From Bilabrum cf. latius (lineage: Eukaryota; Bigyra: Bicosoecida; Bigyra; Bicosoecida), in the NCBI GenBank assembly GCA_965178125.1, contig OZ237748.1:434001-498000 (forward strand): a stretch of DNA of 64,000 nucleotides, given 5' to 3'. The notes under the pieces were generated by a model that ran no database searches, had not been told where the DNA came from, and saw nothing but the letters and a program-made list of their open reading frames with translations. Of this stretch, positions 13,101-24,072 are shown piece by piece. The position numbers were made by a program, and so were the translations under genes. The stretch's first letter is position 1. Each line of letters opens with the position of its first letter.

Positions 13101-16100
13101 CACGCGGCAGGAGGTTGCTCACCTCGACTCTAGGTCGGGCTGTTCACACCTGTTGCACGGATTGCATGTTTGTTTTGCATTTGCTTGGAGTTGCAGGTAC
13201 ACTTGATGTGTTCTGCTCTCTCCATGTGTCCAAGCATCTTCGCTTGTGGCGCTGGGGAGATTTCCAGCCAAGACTGGCGTTGCCACCTCTGCGGTGCCTT
13301 CGCTGTCTTGATGCACATTTTGCATGACGTGATATAAATAATTCCATGCTGGATAGTGTTTGCTTGGTGGACTGTGCGGCTATTGTAGTCGCTGCCGGGA
13401 CTGTTGTTCTTGGCTGTCTCAAGCGGCACGCGGCAGGAGGTTGCTCACCTCGACTCTAGGTCGGGCTGTTCACACCTGTTGCACGGATTGCTTGATTGTT
13501 TTGCATTTGCTTGGAGTTGCAGGTACACTTGATGTGTTCTGCTCTCTCCATGTGCTCAAGCATCTTCGCTTGTGGCGCTGGGGAGATTTCCAGCCAAGAC
13601 TGGCGTTGCCACCTCTGCGGTGCCTTCGCTGTCTTGATGCACAATTTGCATGACGTGATATAAATAATTCCATGCTGGATAGTGTTTGCTTGGTGGACTG
13701 TGCGGCTATTGTAGTCGCTGCCGGGACTGTTGTTCTTGGCTGTCTCAAGCGGCACGCGGCGGGAGGTTGCTCACCTCGACTCTAGGTCGGGCTGTTCACA
13801 CATGTTGCACGGAATATTCCATGCTGGATAGTGCTTGCTACTTTGGACGGGCAGTCGTGCTTGTTGTCGTCTCGACAAACTTAGCGCCCTGCCCACCGGA
13901 CATTTCGTTTCGGGTTTTGCCATGCAAGTAGCAGCATGCAGCAGGAGCGCGATCACCTCGACTCCAGGTCGGGCTGTTCACACCTGTTGCACGGATTGCT
14001 TGATTGTTTTGCATTTGCTTGGAGTTGCAGGTACACTTGATGTGTTCTGCTCTCTCCATGTGCTCAAGCATCTTCGCTTGTGGCGCTGGGGAGATTTCCA
14101 GCCAAGACTGGCGTTGCCACCTCTGCGGTGCCTTCGCTGTCTTGATGCACGATTTGCATGACGTGATATAAATAATTCCATGCTGGATAGTGCTTGCTAC
14201 TTTGGCCGGGCAGTTGTGCTTGTTGTCGTCTCGACAAACTTAGCGCCCTGCCCACCGGACATTTCGTTTCGGGTTTTGCCATGCAAGTAGCAGCATGCAG
14301 CAGGAGCGCGATCACCTCGACTCCAGGTCGGGCTGTTCACACCTGTTGCACGGATTGCATGATTGTTTTGCATTTGCTTGGAGTTGCCGGTGCACTTGAT
14401 GTGTTCTGCTCTCTCCATGTGTTCAGGCACCTTCGCTTGAGCTCTGGGGAGATTTCAAGCCAAGTCTAGCGTTGCACCCACTCCGGTGCCTTCGCTGTCT
14501 TGATGCACATTTTGCATGACGTGATATAAATAATTCCATGCTGGATAGTGTTTGCAAGGTGGACTGTGCGGCTATTGTAGTCGCTGCCGGGACTGTTGTT
14601 CTTGGCTGTCTCAAGCGGCACGCGGCAGGAGGTTGATCACCTCGACTCTAGGTCGGGCTGTTCACACCTGTTGCACGGATTGCATGATTGTTTTGCATTT
14701 GCTTGGAGTTGCAGGTACACTTGATGTGTTCTGCTCTCTCCATGTGCTCAAGCATCTTCGCTTGTGGCGCTGGGGAGATTTCCAGCCAAGACTGGCGTTG
14801 CCACCTCTGCGGTGCCTTCGCTATCTTGATGCACATTTTGCATGACGTGATATAAATAATTCCATGCTGGATAGTGTTTGCTTGGTGGACTGTGCGGCTA
14901 TTGTAGTCGCTGCCGGGACTGTTGTTCTTGGCTGTCTCAAGCGGCACGCGGCAGGAGGTTGATCACCTCGACTCTAGGTCGGGCTGTTCACACCTGTTGC
15001 ACGGATTGCATGATTGTTTTACATTTGCTTGGAGTTGCAGGTACTCTTGATGTGTTCTGCTCTCTCCATGTGTCCAAGCATCTTCGCTTGTGGCGCTGGG
15101 GAGATTTCCAGCCAAGACTGGCGTTGCCACCTCTGCGGTGCCTTCGCTGTCTTGATGCACAATTTGCATGACGTGATATAAATAATTCCATGCTGGATAG
15201 TGTTTGCTGGGTGGACTTTAGGGCGGCTATCGTCGTCGCTGCCAGCACCTTGTCATCGTACTTTCGTCACAATGTTAAAAGTACTCACTACAAGCTAAAT
15301 CAGAGCATATCTGTGGTCGCGACGTCACGGTCGCGACGTCACTGACTCAGGTCGACATGGTTGATCCCGAATTCGTTGGGGCTGTTGAGTTTTGCCTATG
15401 CTCATTCCCCGATACTGCCGCTAAATTATCATCATCTCTGGTGAAGCGGATGAAGAAGCATCGCTCAAAAGATCCTCGTGGCAGCGCCGTCTTCGGTGTG
15501 CTTCGGCACTTGCTCTTGTCCGCTATGGCTCAGTTGGCCTGGCCATGATCGCATTTGCCCGAGCTGATCCCTGCCCACGTCTGGGCTACGGAGATGTAGT
15601 TGCTCATGGCAGCGCCGTCCGTGGTGTGCTTAACCGCTTCCTCTTGTGCGCCATCGCTGACTTGGCCCGAAAATATTCGCAATTGCCCGAGCTAATTCCT
15701 GCCCACGTAGGGGCTTCGAAGTTGCAGTTGCTCGTGGAAGCGCCGTCCGTGGTGTACTAAACCACTTGCTCTAGGCTGCCGTCGCTCAGTTGGCCTGGCC
15801 ATGGTCGCATTTGCCCGATCTGATCCCTGCCCACGAAGGGGCTTCGGAGATGCAGTTGCTCGTGGCAGCGCCGTCCGGGGTTTGCTTAACCGCTTCCTCT
15901 TGTCCGCCATCGCTGACTTGGCCCGAAAATATTCGCAATTGCCCGAGCTGATCCCTGCCCACGTAGGGGCTTCAGATAATTTGCTCGTGGCAGCGATGTC
16001 TTCGGTGTGCTTCGGCACTTGCTCTGCGCCACCCTCTGTGATTTGGCCCGGTCGTGCTCGCACTTGCTAGAGCTGCTCCACGCCCGCATATGGGCTTCGC

Positions 16101-19100
16101 AGCAGTTGCCCACGGTAGCGCCGTTCGTGGTGTGCTTCGGCACTTGCTCTGGGCCGCCCTCTGTGAGTTGGCCCGGTCGTGCTCGCACTTGCTCTAGCTG
16201 CTCTTCGCCCGCATATGGGCTTCGCAGTAGTTACTCACGGCAGCGCCGTCCGTGGTGTGCTTCGGCTCTTGCTCTGTGCCGCCATCGCTGACTTGGCCTG
16301 GGCATGGTCGCATTTGCCCGAGCTGATCCCTGCCCACGTCTGGGCTTCAAATATACATTTGCTCGTGGCAGCGCCGTCCGTGGTGTGCTTCGGCACTTGC
16401 TCTGCGCCACCCTCTGTGAGTTGGCCCGGTCGTGCTCGCACTTGCTAGAGCTGCTCCACGCCCGCATATGGGCTTCGCAGCAGTTGCCCACGGTAGCGCC
16501 GTTCGTGGTGTGCTTCGGCACTTGCTCTGGGCCGCCCTCTGTGAGTTGGCCCGGTCGTGCTCGCACTTGCTCTAGCTGCTCTTCGCCCGCATATGGGCTT
16601 CGCAGTAGTTACTCACGGCAGCGCCGTCCGTGGTGTGCTTCGGCTCTTGCTCTGTGCCGCCATCGCTGACTTGGCCTGGGCATGGTCGCATTTGCCCGAG
16701 CTGATCCCTGCCCACGTCTGGGCTTCAAATATACATTTGCTCGTGGCAGCGATGTCTTCGGTGTGCTTCGGCACTTGCTCTGGGCCGCCCTCTGTGAGTT
16801 GGCCCGGTCGTGCTCGCACTTGCTAGAGCTGCTCCACGCCCGCATATGGGCTTCGCAGCAGTTGCCCACGGTAGCGCCGTTCGTGGTGTGCTTCGGCACT
16901 TGCTCTGGGCCGCCCTCTGTGAGTTGGCCCGGTCGTGCTCGCACTTGCTCGAGCTGCTCCACGCCCGCATATGGGCTTCGCAGTAGTTGCTCACGGCAGC
17001 CCCGTCCGTGGTGTGCTTCGGCTCTTGCTCTGGGCCGCCCTCTGTGAGTTGGCCCGGTCGTGCTCGCACTTGCTAGAGCTGCTCCACGCCCGCATATGGG
17101 CTTCGCAGTAGTTGCTCACGGCAGCGCCGTCAATGGTATGCTTCGGCTCTTGCTCTGCGCCACCCTCTGTGAGTTGGCCCTGTCGTGCTCGCACTTGCTA
17201 GAGCTGCTCCTCGCCCGCATATGGGCTTCGCAGTAGTTGCTCACGGCAGCGCCGTCCGTGGTGTGCTTCGGCTCTTGCTCTGGGCCGCCATCGCTGACTT
17301 GGCCTGGGCATGGTCGCATTTGCCCGAGCTGATCCCTGCCCACGTCTGGGCTTCGGATATACATTTGCTCGTGGCAGCGATGTCTTCGGTGTGCTTCGGC
17401 TCTTGCTCTGGGCCGCCCTCTGTGAGTTGGCCCGGTCGTGCTCGCACTTGCTAGAGCTGCTCCACGCCCGCATATGGGCTTCGCAGTAGTTGCTCACGGC
17501 AGCGCCGTCCGTGGTGTGCTTCGGCTCTTGCTCTGCGCCACCCTCTGTGAGTTGGCCCGGTCGTGCTCGCACTTGCTAGAGCTGCTCCTCGCCCGCATAT
17601 GGGCTTCGCAGTAGTTGCTCACGGCAGCGCCGTCCGTGGTGTGCTTCGGCTCTTGCTCTGGGCCGCCATCGCTGACTTGGCCTGGACATGGTCGCATTCG
17701 CCCGAGCTGCTCCCTGCCCACGTAGGGGCTTCGAATTTGCAGTTGCTCACGGCAGCGCCGTCCGTGGTGTGCTTCGGCACTTGCTCTGGGCCGCCCTCTG
17801 TGAGTTGGCCCGGTCGTGCTCGCACTTGCTAGAGCTGCTCCTCGCCCGCATATGGGCTTCGCAGTAGTTGCTCACGGCAGCGCCGTCCGTGGTGTGCTTC
17901 GGCTCTTGCTCTGGGCCGCCATCGCTGACTTGGCCTGGACATGGTCGCATTCGCCCGAGCTAATTCCTGCCCACGTAGGGGCTTCGAATTTGCAGTTGCT
18001 CACGGCAGCGCCGTTCGTGGTGTGCTTCGGCACTTGCTCTGGGCCGCCCTCTGTAAGTTGGCCCGGTCGTGCTCGCACTTGCTCGAGCTGCTCCACGCCC
18101 GCATATGGGCTTCGCAGTAGTTGCTCACGGCAGCGCCGTCCGGTGTGTGCTTCGGCACTTGCTCTGGGCCGCCCTCTGTGAGTTGGCCCGGTCGTGCTCG
18201 CACTTGCTCTAGCTGCTCCACGCCCGCATATGGGCTTCGCAGTAGTTGCTCAAGGCAGCGCCGTCCGTGGTGTGCTTCGGCTCTTGCTCTGGGCCGCCCT
18301 CTGTGAGTTAGCTCTACCGTTCTCGCATCTGCCCGAGCTGATCCCTGCCCACGTCTGGGCTTCGGATATACATTTGCTCGTGGCAGCGATGTCTTCGGTG
18401 CGCTTCGGCACTTGCTCTGCGCCACCCTCTGTGAGTTGGCCCGGTCGTGCTCGCACTTGCTCTAGCTGCTCCACGCCCGCATTTGGGCTTCGCAGCAGTT
18501 GCCCACGGTAGCGCCGTTCGTGGTGTGCTTCGGCACTTGCTCTGGGCCGCCCTCTGTGAGTTGGCCCGGTCGTGCTCGCACTTGCTCTAGCTGCTCCTCG
18601 CCCGCATATGGGCTTTACAGCAGTTGCTCGTGGCAGCGCCGTCCGTGGTGTGCTTCGGCACTTGCTCTGAGCGTGCTTCGGCTCTTGTTCTGGGCCGCCC
18701 TCTGTGAGTTGGCTCTACCGTTCTCGCATTTGCCCGAGTTGATCCCTGCCCACGTCTGGGCTTCGGATATACATTTGCTCGTGGCAGCGATGTCTTCGGT
18801 GCGCTTCGGCACTTGCTCTGCGCCACCCTCTGTGAGTTGGCCCGGTCGTGCTCGCACTTGCTCTAGCTGCTCCTCGCCCGCATATGGGCTTCGCAGTAGT
18901 TGCTCACGGCAGCGCCGTCCGTGGTGTGCTTCGGCTCTTGCTCTGGGCCGCCATCGCTGACTTGGCCTGGACATGGTCGCATTCGCCCGAGCTAGTCCCT
19001 GCCCACGTAGGGGCTTCGAATTTGCAGTTGCTCGTGGCAGCGATGTCTTCGGTGTGCTTCGGCTCTTGCTCTGGGCCGCCCTCTGTGAGTTGGCGCTACC

Positions 19101-22100
19101 GTGCTCGCATCTGCCCGAGCTAGTCCCTGCCCGCATATGGGCTTCGGATATACAGTTGCTCGTGGCAGCTATGTCTTCGGTTCGCTCCGGCACTTGCTCT
19201 GGGCCGCCCTCTGTGAGTTGGCCCGGTCGTGCTCGCACTTGCTCTAGCTGCTCCTCGCCCGCATATGGGCTTCGCAGTAGTTGCTCACGGCAGCGCCGTC
19301 CGTGGTGTGCTTCGGCTCTTGCTCTGGGCCGCCATCGCTGACTTGGCCTGGACATGGTCGCATTCGCCCGAGCTAGTCCCTGCCCACGTCTGGGCTTCGG
19401 ATATACATTTGCTCGTGGCAGCGATGTCTTTGGTGCGCTTCGGCACTTGCTCTGCGCCACCCTCTGTGAGTTGGCCCGGTCGTGCTCGCACTTGCTCTAG
19501 CTGCTCCTCGCCCGCATATGGGCTTCGCAGTAGTTGCTCACGGCAGCGCCGTCCGTGGTGTGCTTCGGCTCTTGCTCTGGGCCGCCATCGCTGACTTGGC
19601 CTGGACATGGTCGCATTCGCCCGAGCTAGTCCCTGCCCACGTAGGGGCTTCGAATTTGCAGTTGCTCCTGGCAGCGATGTCTTCGGTGTGCTTCGGCACT
19701 TGCTCTGGGCCGCCCTCTGTGAGTTGGCCCGGTCGTGCTCGCACTTGCTCTAGCTGCTCCTCGCCCGCATATGGGCTTCGCAGCAGTTGCTCACGGCAGC
19801 GCCGTCCGTGGTGTGCTTCGGCTCTTGCTCTGGGCCGCCCTCTGTGAGTTGGCTCTACCGTGCTCGCATCTGCCCGAGCTAGTCCCTGCGCGCATATGGG
19901 CTCCGTATATACATTTGCTCGTGGCAGCGACGTTCGTAGTGTGCTTCGGCACTTGCTCTGGGCCGCCCTCTGTGAGTTGGCCCGGTCGTGCTCGCATCTG
20001 CCCGAGCTGCTCCACGCCCGCATAATAGCTTCGCAGCAGTTGCTCACGGCAGCGCCGTCCGTGGTGTGCTTCGGCTCTTGCTCTGGGTCGCCCTCTGTGA
20101 GTTGGCTCTACCGTGGTCGCATCTGCCCGAGCTAATTCCTGCCCACGTATCGGCTTCGGATATACAGTTGCTCGTGGCGGCAATGTCTCCGTGTTGTGCT
20201 TCGGCACTTGATTTGGGCCGCCCTCCGTTTGTTGGCCCGGTCGTGCTCGCACTTGCTCAAACTGCTCCACGCCCGCATACTAGCTTCGCAGTAGTTGCTC
20301 GTGGCAGCGACGTCGTGGTGTGCCTCGCCACGTGCCCTGGTCCGCCATCGCTCAGTTGGTCTGAACAAAGTCGTATTAGCCCGAGCTGCTCCCTGCCAAC
20401 GAATGTGTTTCGGATATACATTTGCTCGTGGCAGCAATGCCTCCGTGGTGTGCTTCGGCTCTTGCTTTGGGCCGCCATCGCTCAGTTGGCCTGGGCATGA
20501 TCGCATCTGCCCGAGCTGATCCCTGCCCACGAAGTGGCTTCGGATGTACATTTGCTCGTGGCAGCGATGTCCGTGTTGTGCTTCGGCACTTGCTCTGGTC
20601 CGCCATCGCTCCGTTGGCCCGGTCGTGCGCGCACTTGCTCTAGCTGCTCCACGCCCGCATCTGGGCTTCGGATATGCAGTTGCTCGTGGTAGCGCCGTTC
20701 GTGGTGTGCTTCGCCACGTGCCCTGGTCCGCCATCGCTCAATGGGCCTGGACATAGTCGCATTAGCCCGAGCTGCTCCACGCCCACGAATGGGCTTCTGA
20801 TTAGTAGTTGCTCGTGGCAGCGACGTCCGTGGTACTATTTGCCACTTACGCGGGGCCGCCATCGTGTTGTTGGCCCTGGCATTGTGGCATTGGTCCAGAT
20901 CTGCAATAGGCGTTGACCATCTGGTCCTTGTTATTCTGGGAGTTTGGTTGGTTAATGTCTATAGTTTAATGGGCATTTCGTAGTAATTCAGGTTTTGCAA
21001 TAGTCGTTGCCATCCTAGACGATTGTGGGAGTTTCATTTTGGGAGTTTGACTGAGGAGTTCGTCTGGGTTTGAGTGCAATCGTTTTGGATGGAGGGAAGA
21101 AGTAGCATTTGGGAATACAGCTTGGGATTTCGTGACACACCTTTGCATCGGTTTACCTACCAATGCATTGAGTGGCCGTGCACAGCACTGGGAGTTCACT
21201 TTGATACCTGACCATACACGCGCTTTCGACGTGGCATTACATACGGCAAAGGGCAATACCACGTCAGTGCAATACCCCGCATGTGGGTAACGGCGGGGCA
21301 AGCACTGACTGGCAGTGAATCGATACAGGGCTGTTGCTCCGCGCTGTTAGCGGTTGTAACCGCTTCGCCAAGACAATCCAAGTCTTGGCAGAGCCGTGAG
21401 GCATGGTGACTCGGCAGCCCATACCAGGGCTGCCCGACCACTAGCACATGACCTGGAGATAGAGCCAGGTCGGTCACTAGACACACGCGTGTCTACAAAG
21501 GTGGCAATACGCCACCGCCCTGAGAGCCAAGCATCGTAGCGAGGACTGTAGACCATGACGAAACAATCTCGCAGTGATAGATCCCGTCAGTTGTGTGCCG
21601 TAGGTACGGAGGCACGTTACGAAGTGATTTAGATCGGAGAGATTGTGTAGTATTGGTCGCAAGTCCGAGCGCAGATGTGAGGCTCTCACTTGTTCGGAAT
21701 TTCGGTGGCACCTGTGTTCTACAGCTGTGCCCCGATATTCTCAGTAATAATTGTCACTATGTGGCAATACACACTGGGAAGACAGGCAGGGGCAACTCCA
21801 GAGGAGGTGATTCCCGCTGCTTGTTGTTTTGAACCCACCCACCATCCCCGCAGTTACTACCACTGCCGCGCCACTGCAGCAGTGCCTACTATCGCATCCC
21901 ATCGCCAGTCTTTTCATTTGTAACTCATCACATTTTTCCCGCCCACCTTCCCCCTTGGGCAAGCACTGACTGGCAGTGAATCGATACAGGGCTGTTGCTC
22001 CGCGCTGTTAGCGGTTGTAACCGCTTCGCCAAGACAATCCAAGTCTTGGCAGAGCCGTGAGGCATGGTGACTCGGCAGCCCATACCAGGGCTGCCCGACC

Positions 22101-23471
22101 ACTAGCACATGACCTGGAGATAGAGCCAGGTCGGTCACTAGACACACGCGTGTCTACAAAGGTGGCAATACGCCACCGCCCTGAGAGCCAAGCATCGTAG
22201 CGAGGACTGTAGACCATGACGAAACAATCTCGCAGTGATAGATCCCGGGCCCCTGCCGCACCAGGCCGCGAACATCGGTGGAATATGTGTTGCATGGATT
22301 CAAGCTCTCGAAGATCGGTCAGCCGGTTAATTGTCTGAGATAATCCATGTTGGCTCATGACCTTTCAGAACCCTTCGATTCATCCGCAGATTGGAAACAC
22401 TCCCCTTCACTTGTCAGCGTGGAATGGCCACACCGCCTGCGCCATCATGCTCATGGAGGCAGGGGCCCGCAGGGACATTAAGAACAATGTGAGCTTGCAC
22501 AGCTGCACCGAAACAGCTTTAGATTCCAAAATGTCCATCATGCTGCCCAAGGGATCAAAGGACACTCCCACCCACGAATCCATCCCACGTGCATCTTTGT
22601 CACCGCGACCCCTCCTCTCTCCCTTTCGCTTTCTTTGATCAAGCAGAGAGGCTAGACTCCTGCTGAGGTGGCAGACTCAAGGGACAAACCAGAGGTAGCT
22701 GACGCTATCCGATCGTTCATTCTGCTGGGGCACCGTATCAAGAGTATCCAATGCTGGAGGCGGGCAGTGGAAGCCAAGAGGGATGCATCGATGGTGTTCC
22801 GGGCAGCGAGCACTGGCAGGCCCATGGAGCTAGAAAAGAGGCTGAGGCTGGGCAAGATGGCGGGCAGTATGAGAGCAACAGTGGTAATACCAAATGGAAT
22901 TTTCCCCATGTTGCTCCCAATCGAGGCAGCCTTTATGAATGGGCACGATGAGTGCGTGCAGATCCTCACAGAGCACGGATCTCCGCCCCTGAGTGCAGCC
23001 TTCAAGCGGTTCTGGTTTGGGAGGCTGGTCTTTGAGTATGCGAGGGACGGCCGATCCGAGGATCTTAGTCAAGTCTTGTTTATTCAAGGTGTGCCAACTA
23101 GTGCGCTTTCAACTCGAAACAAGCTTTGTACTGGCTAGTACGTGTTGCCCATCGAGGCAGCTGCCCTCATGGGCCACGAAGAGTGCGTGGATGCTCTGCT
23201 GGCTGCTGGCGCGCCTGACATCGGGCCTGGCTACAACCAGCTCCTCGAGCAGTTCATGAGGTTGAATGCAGCCAGGTCCAAGGAAGCGATCAAAGGGAAC
23301 TAGGGCGAGGGGGAAAGCTCTACCAGTGGGGCGGCGACTGGTGCGCGTTCGTTTATGGCATCGGCGGCGCAGGAACCGCTGTCCGACGGGTGGGAAGAGG
23401 GGTCCATGGGGGGCCGTGTGATGTACGTGCATCCCGCATCGGGGAGGATGCAGTTCGATCGACCCATGTGA
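7178..23471 (+). CDS. Ankyrin-repeat and WW-domain protein gene, copy 3, carrying two insertions
   Basis: Exons: 7178-7302 plus 7488-7512 (MSLLEAIYTILPS and the first repeat, split by a 185-bp element), 7889-7987, 8970-9068, 10646-10744, 22390-22488 (99-bp repeat exons) and 22647-23471. The intron between 10744 and 22390 contains the 10.4-kb element 11871-22244. In-frame TAG codons at 7943, 22653, 23136 and 23301 lie inside continuing homology. After 23136 a clear ankyrin repeat follows (LPIEAAALMGHEECVDALL). After 23301 comes a WW domain (23379-23468: SDGWEEG, VMYVHP, FDRP) ending at a TGA. The miniature element puts a TGA into exon 1, so this allele is probably disabled at the N terminus. 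WW domains bind proline-rich partners. Confidence 0.8.
7303..7487 (-). mobile_element. 185-bp miniature of the split-direct-repeat YR element
   Basis: It interrupts the exon between GGATTCGGGA and ACGGACATCG, which are contiguous in paralogs at 2291 and 24188. On the minus strand it starts CCCGTCAGTTG, carries about 170 bp of repeat A, and ends with only the last few bases of repeat B (TGATAGATC). CGGG flanks both sides (7299-7302 and 7484-7487). It has both element ends and no coding capacity. Confidence 0.85.
11871..12120 (+). repeat. Split direct repeat A1 of the large YR element
   Basis: 250 bp starting CCGTCAGTTGTGTGCCG. It carries nested inverted repeats: GTGCC/GGCAC around CCGTA-gg-TACGG, GTGAG-gct-CTCAC, and GGCAC/GTGCC around CTGT/ACAG. 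Nearly identical to 21584-21833 and, inverted, to 48901-49145 and 51597-51841. Confidence 0.9.
12127..15200 (+). repeat. 326-bp tandem repeat array inside the YR element
   Basis: About nine head-to-tail units (CATGCTGGATAG starts at 12367, 12693, 13019, 13345, 13671 and so on; period 326 bp). Two variant units near 13822-14535 are 359 bp, with a replaced segment containing CGGACATTTCG. Units are almost identical, implying recent amplification. The period is not a multiple of three, so the ~97-codon frames in each unit do not connect and are not convincing genes. Confidence 0.9.
15470..20900 (+). repeat. ~125-bp satellite array inside the YR element
   Basis: About 43 diverged units of 125-128 bp built around GCTTCGGCACTTGCTCTG and GAGTTGGCCCGGTCGTGC. 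Higher-order sub-blocks recur, for example 16010-16388 against 16388-16766. Open frames on both strands come from the low-stop repeat unit. 15240-15470 is a short unique junction with the 14-bp direct repeat GGTCGCGACGTCAC twice. Confidence 0.88.
20920..21295 (+). other. Shared 3' interior of the YR element with iterated GGGAGTTTG motifs
   Basis: Homologous, inverted, to 49434-49830 in the coding relative. Both copies carry repeated GGGAGTTTGATT-like words at irregular spacing, an AATGCATT palindrome, and a CCCCGC/GCGGGG inverted repeat just before B1. Probably a cis region for replication or packaging. The homology and motifs are seen; the role is inferred. Confidence 0.55.
21296..21583 (+). 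repeat. Split direct repeat B1 of the large YR element
   Basis: 288 bp from GGGCAAGCACTG to GTGATAGATC, nearly identical to 21957-22244. Directly followed by A2 with no spacer. Confidence 0.9.
21584..21833 (+). repeat. Split direct repeat A2 of the large YR element
   Basis: 250 bp, matches A1 at 11871-12120 over its whole length. A 123-bp linker (21834-21956) then leads to B2. Confidence 0.9.
21957..22244 (+). repeat. Split direct repeat B2 with a seven-hairpin string
   Basis: Perfect stems in order: CACTG/CAGTG (21964-21978), AGCGGTT/AACCGCT (22010-22025), CCAAGAC/GTCTTGG (22029-22049), GGCAGCCC/GGGCTGCC (22074-22095), GACCTGG/CCAGGTC (22111-22132), AGACAC/GTGTCT (22140-22155), GGTGGC/GCCACC (22161-22177). 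Loops are 2-8 nt. Present in all four B copies of the window. The GATAGATC end is the element's right terminus. Confidence 0.88.
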
Positions 23472-23853
23472 GGGCATGGATCGAGCTGGGGCTTCTGAGA
23501 ATCTGATCGGGGTAGGTGGTTGGATGTGTCAGCTGAATTTGTAGTTGAACTGGGCCTGGGGCTTGCCTTGGAATGATAGCTCGGGCTACTGCTTGCTCGC
23601 TGTGATTGATTGTACAAAGATGAATCAAATCAGATCTGATACAAATGGATCAAGTTGACTGACTGCATCATGCTTGGTGCATCGCCCAATATTTGTTGTC
23701 AAAGCAAACATGTGCAGACAACACCCTTAAAATATGATGGCTACCATACTAATATAGTAATCAAACTAAGTGACACAATAAAAACGACAATTTCACTCAC
23801 ATGGACTGCGCCAGAGGCCCAGACGTGATCCGGGCGCCTCGCTGGCGCTGCGC

Positions 23854-23863
23854 GGCGCCAAAA
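23854..23863 (-). promoter_or_regulatory. E2F-like site upstream of ankyrin copy 4
   Basis: GGCGCCAAAA in the same block as at 1954 and 6943, about 210 bp before the ATG at 24073. The rest of 23472-24072 is the 3' flank of copy 3 and this shared promoter sequence. Confidence 0.45.
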
Positions 23864-24072
23864 TAAGTTCCGCTCACACGTGGTCGGCAGCTGCTACCGC
23901 CACTTGGAAGGCACTAGTCCGATTTTTCTATCAGTTTAAGATGTGAGAAAGTTTGTGTCTTCATTTTAGTACTGGTGCAACTTGTTGAGGCTGATACCGC
24001 TCCGTAGATCTAGCAGCTGTTGTATCCTAGTTATCTACTGTGCGTTGAGATGTCCTCGTGTATTCAATCCAC

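Larger units (their letters stand above)
11871..22244 (+). mobile_element. 10.4-kb non-autonomous DIRS/PAT-like element with split direct repeats
   Basis: Order A1 (11871-12120), interior, B1 (21296-21583), A2 (21584-21833), 123-bp linker, B2 (21957-22244). A copies are each 250 bp and B copies each 288 bp. B1 and A2 abut as GATAGATC-CCGTCAG, the same join expected in a circular intermediate. The ends match the coding relative at 48485-51841. Target continuity is clear: GGATCGATT-CCGTCAG on the left, GATAGATC-CCGGGCC on the right, with gene sequence resuming across it. The interior has no RT, RNase H or recombinase. It is made of the 326-bp and ~125-bp arrays plus about 375 bp (20920-21295) shared with the relative. 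It must depend on proteins supplied by a coding relative. Confidence 0.88.

Noticed and set aside
12116-15250. 97- and 99-codon frames repeated on both strands
   Set aside because: They arise from a 326-bp satellite whose period is not divisible by three; no domain, and both strands are equally open.
15357-15548. Short ATG-led frame at the start of the ~125-bp array as a gene of the YR element
   Set aside because: 63 codons, half of it already satellite sequence, no match to RT, RNase H, recombinase or Gag.
18615-19460. 281-codon minus-strand frame in the ~125-bp satellite
   Set aside because: Product of a stop-poor tandem unit; it breaks in diverged units and matches nothing recognisable.
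12127-20900. CRISPR-like array
   Set aside because: Units are contiguous tandem repeats of 326 and ~125 bp without unique spacers, in a eukaryotic context.
21957-22244. Hammerhead ribozyme or group II intron as an explanation for the hairpin string
   Set aside because: No CUGAUGA/GAAA core and no domain V-like motif seen; the hairpins are simple independent stems.
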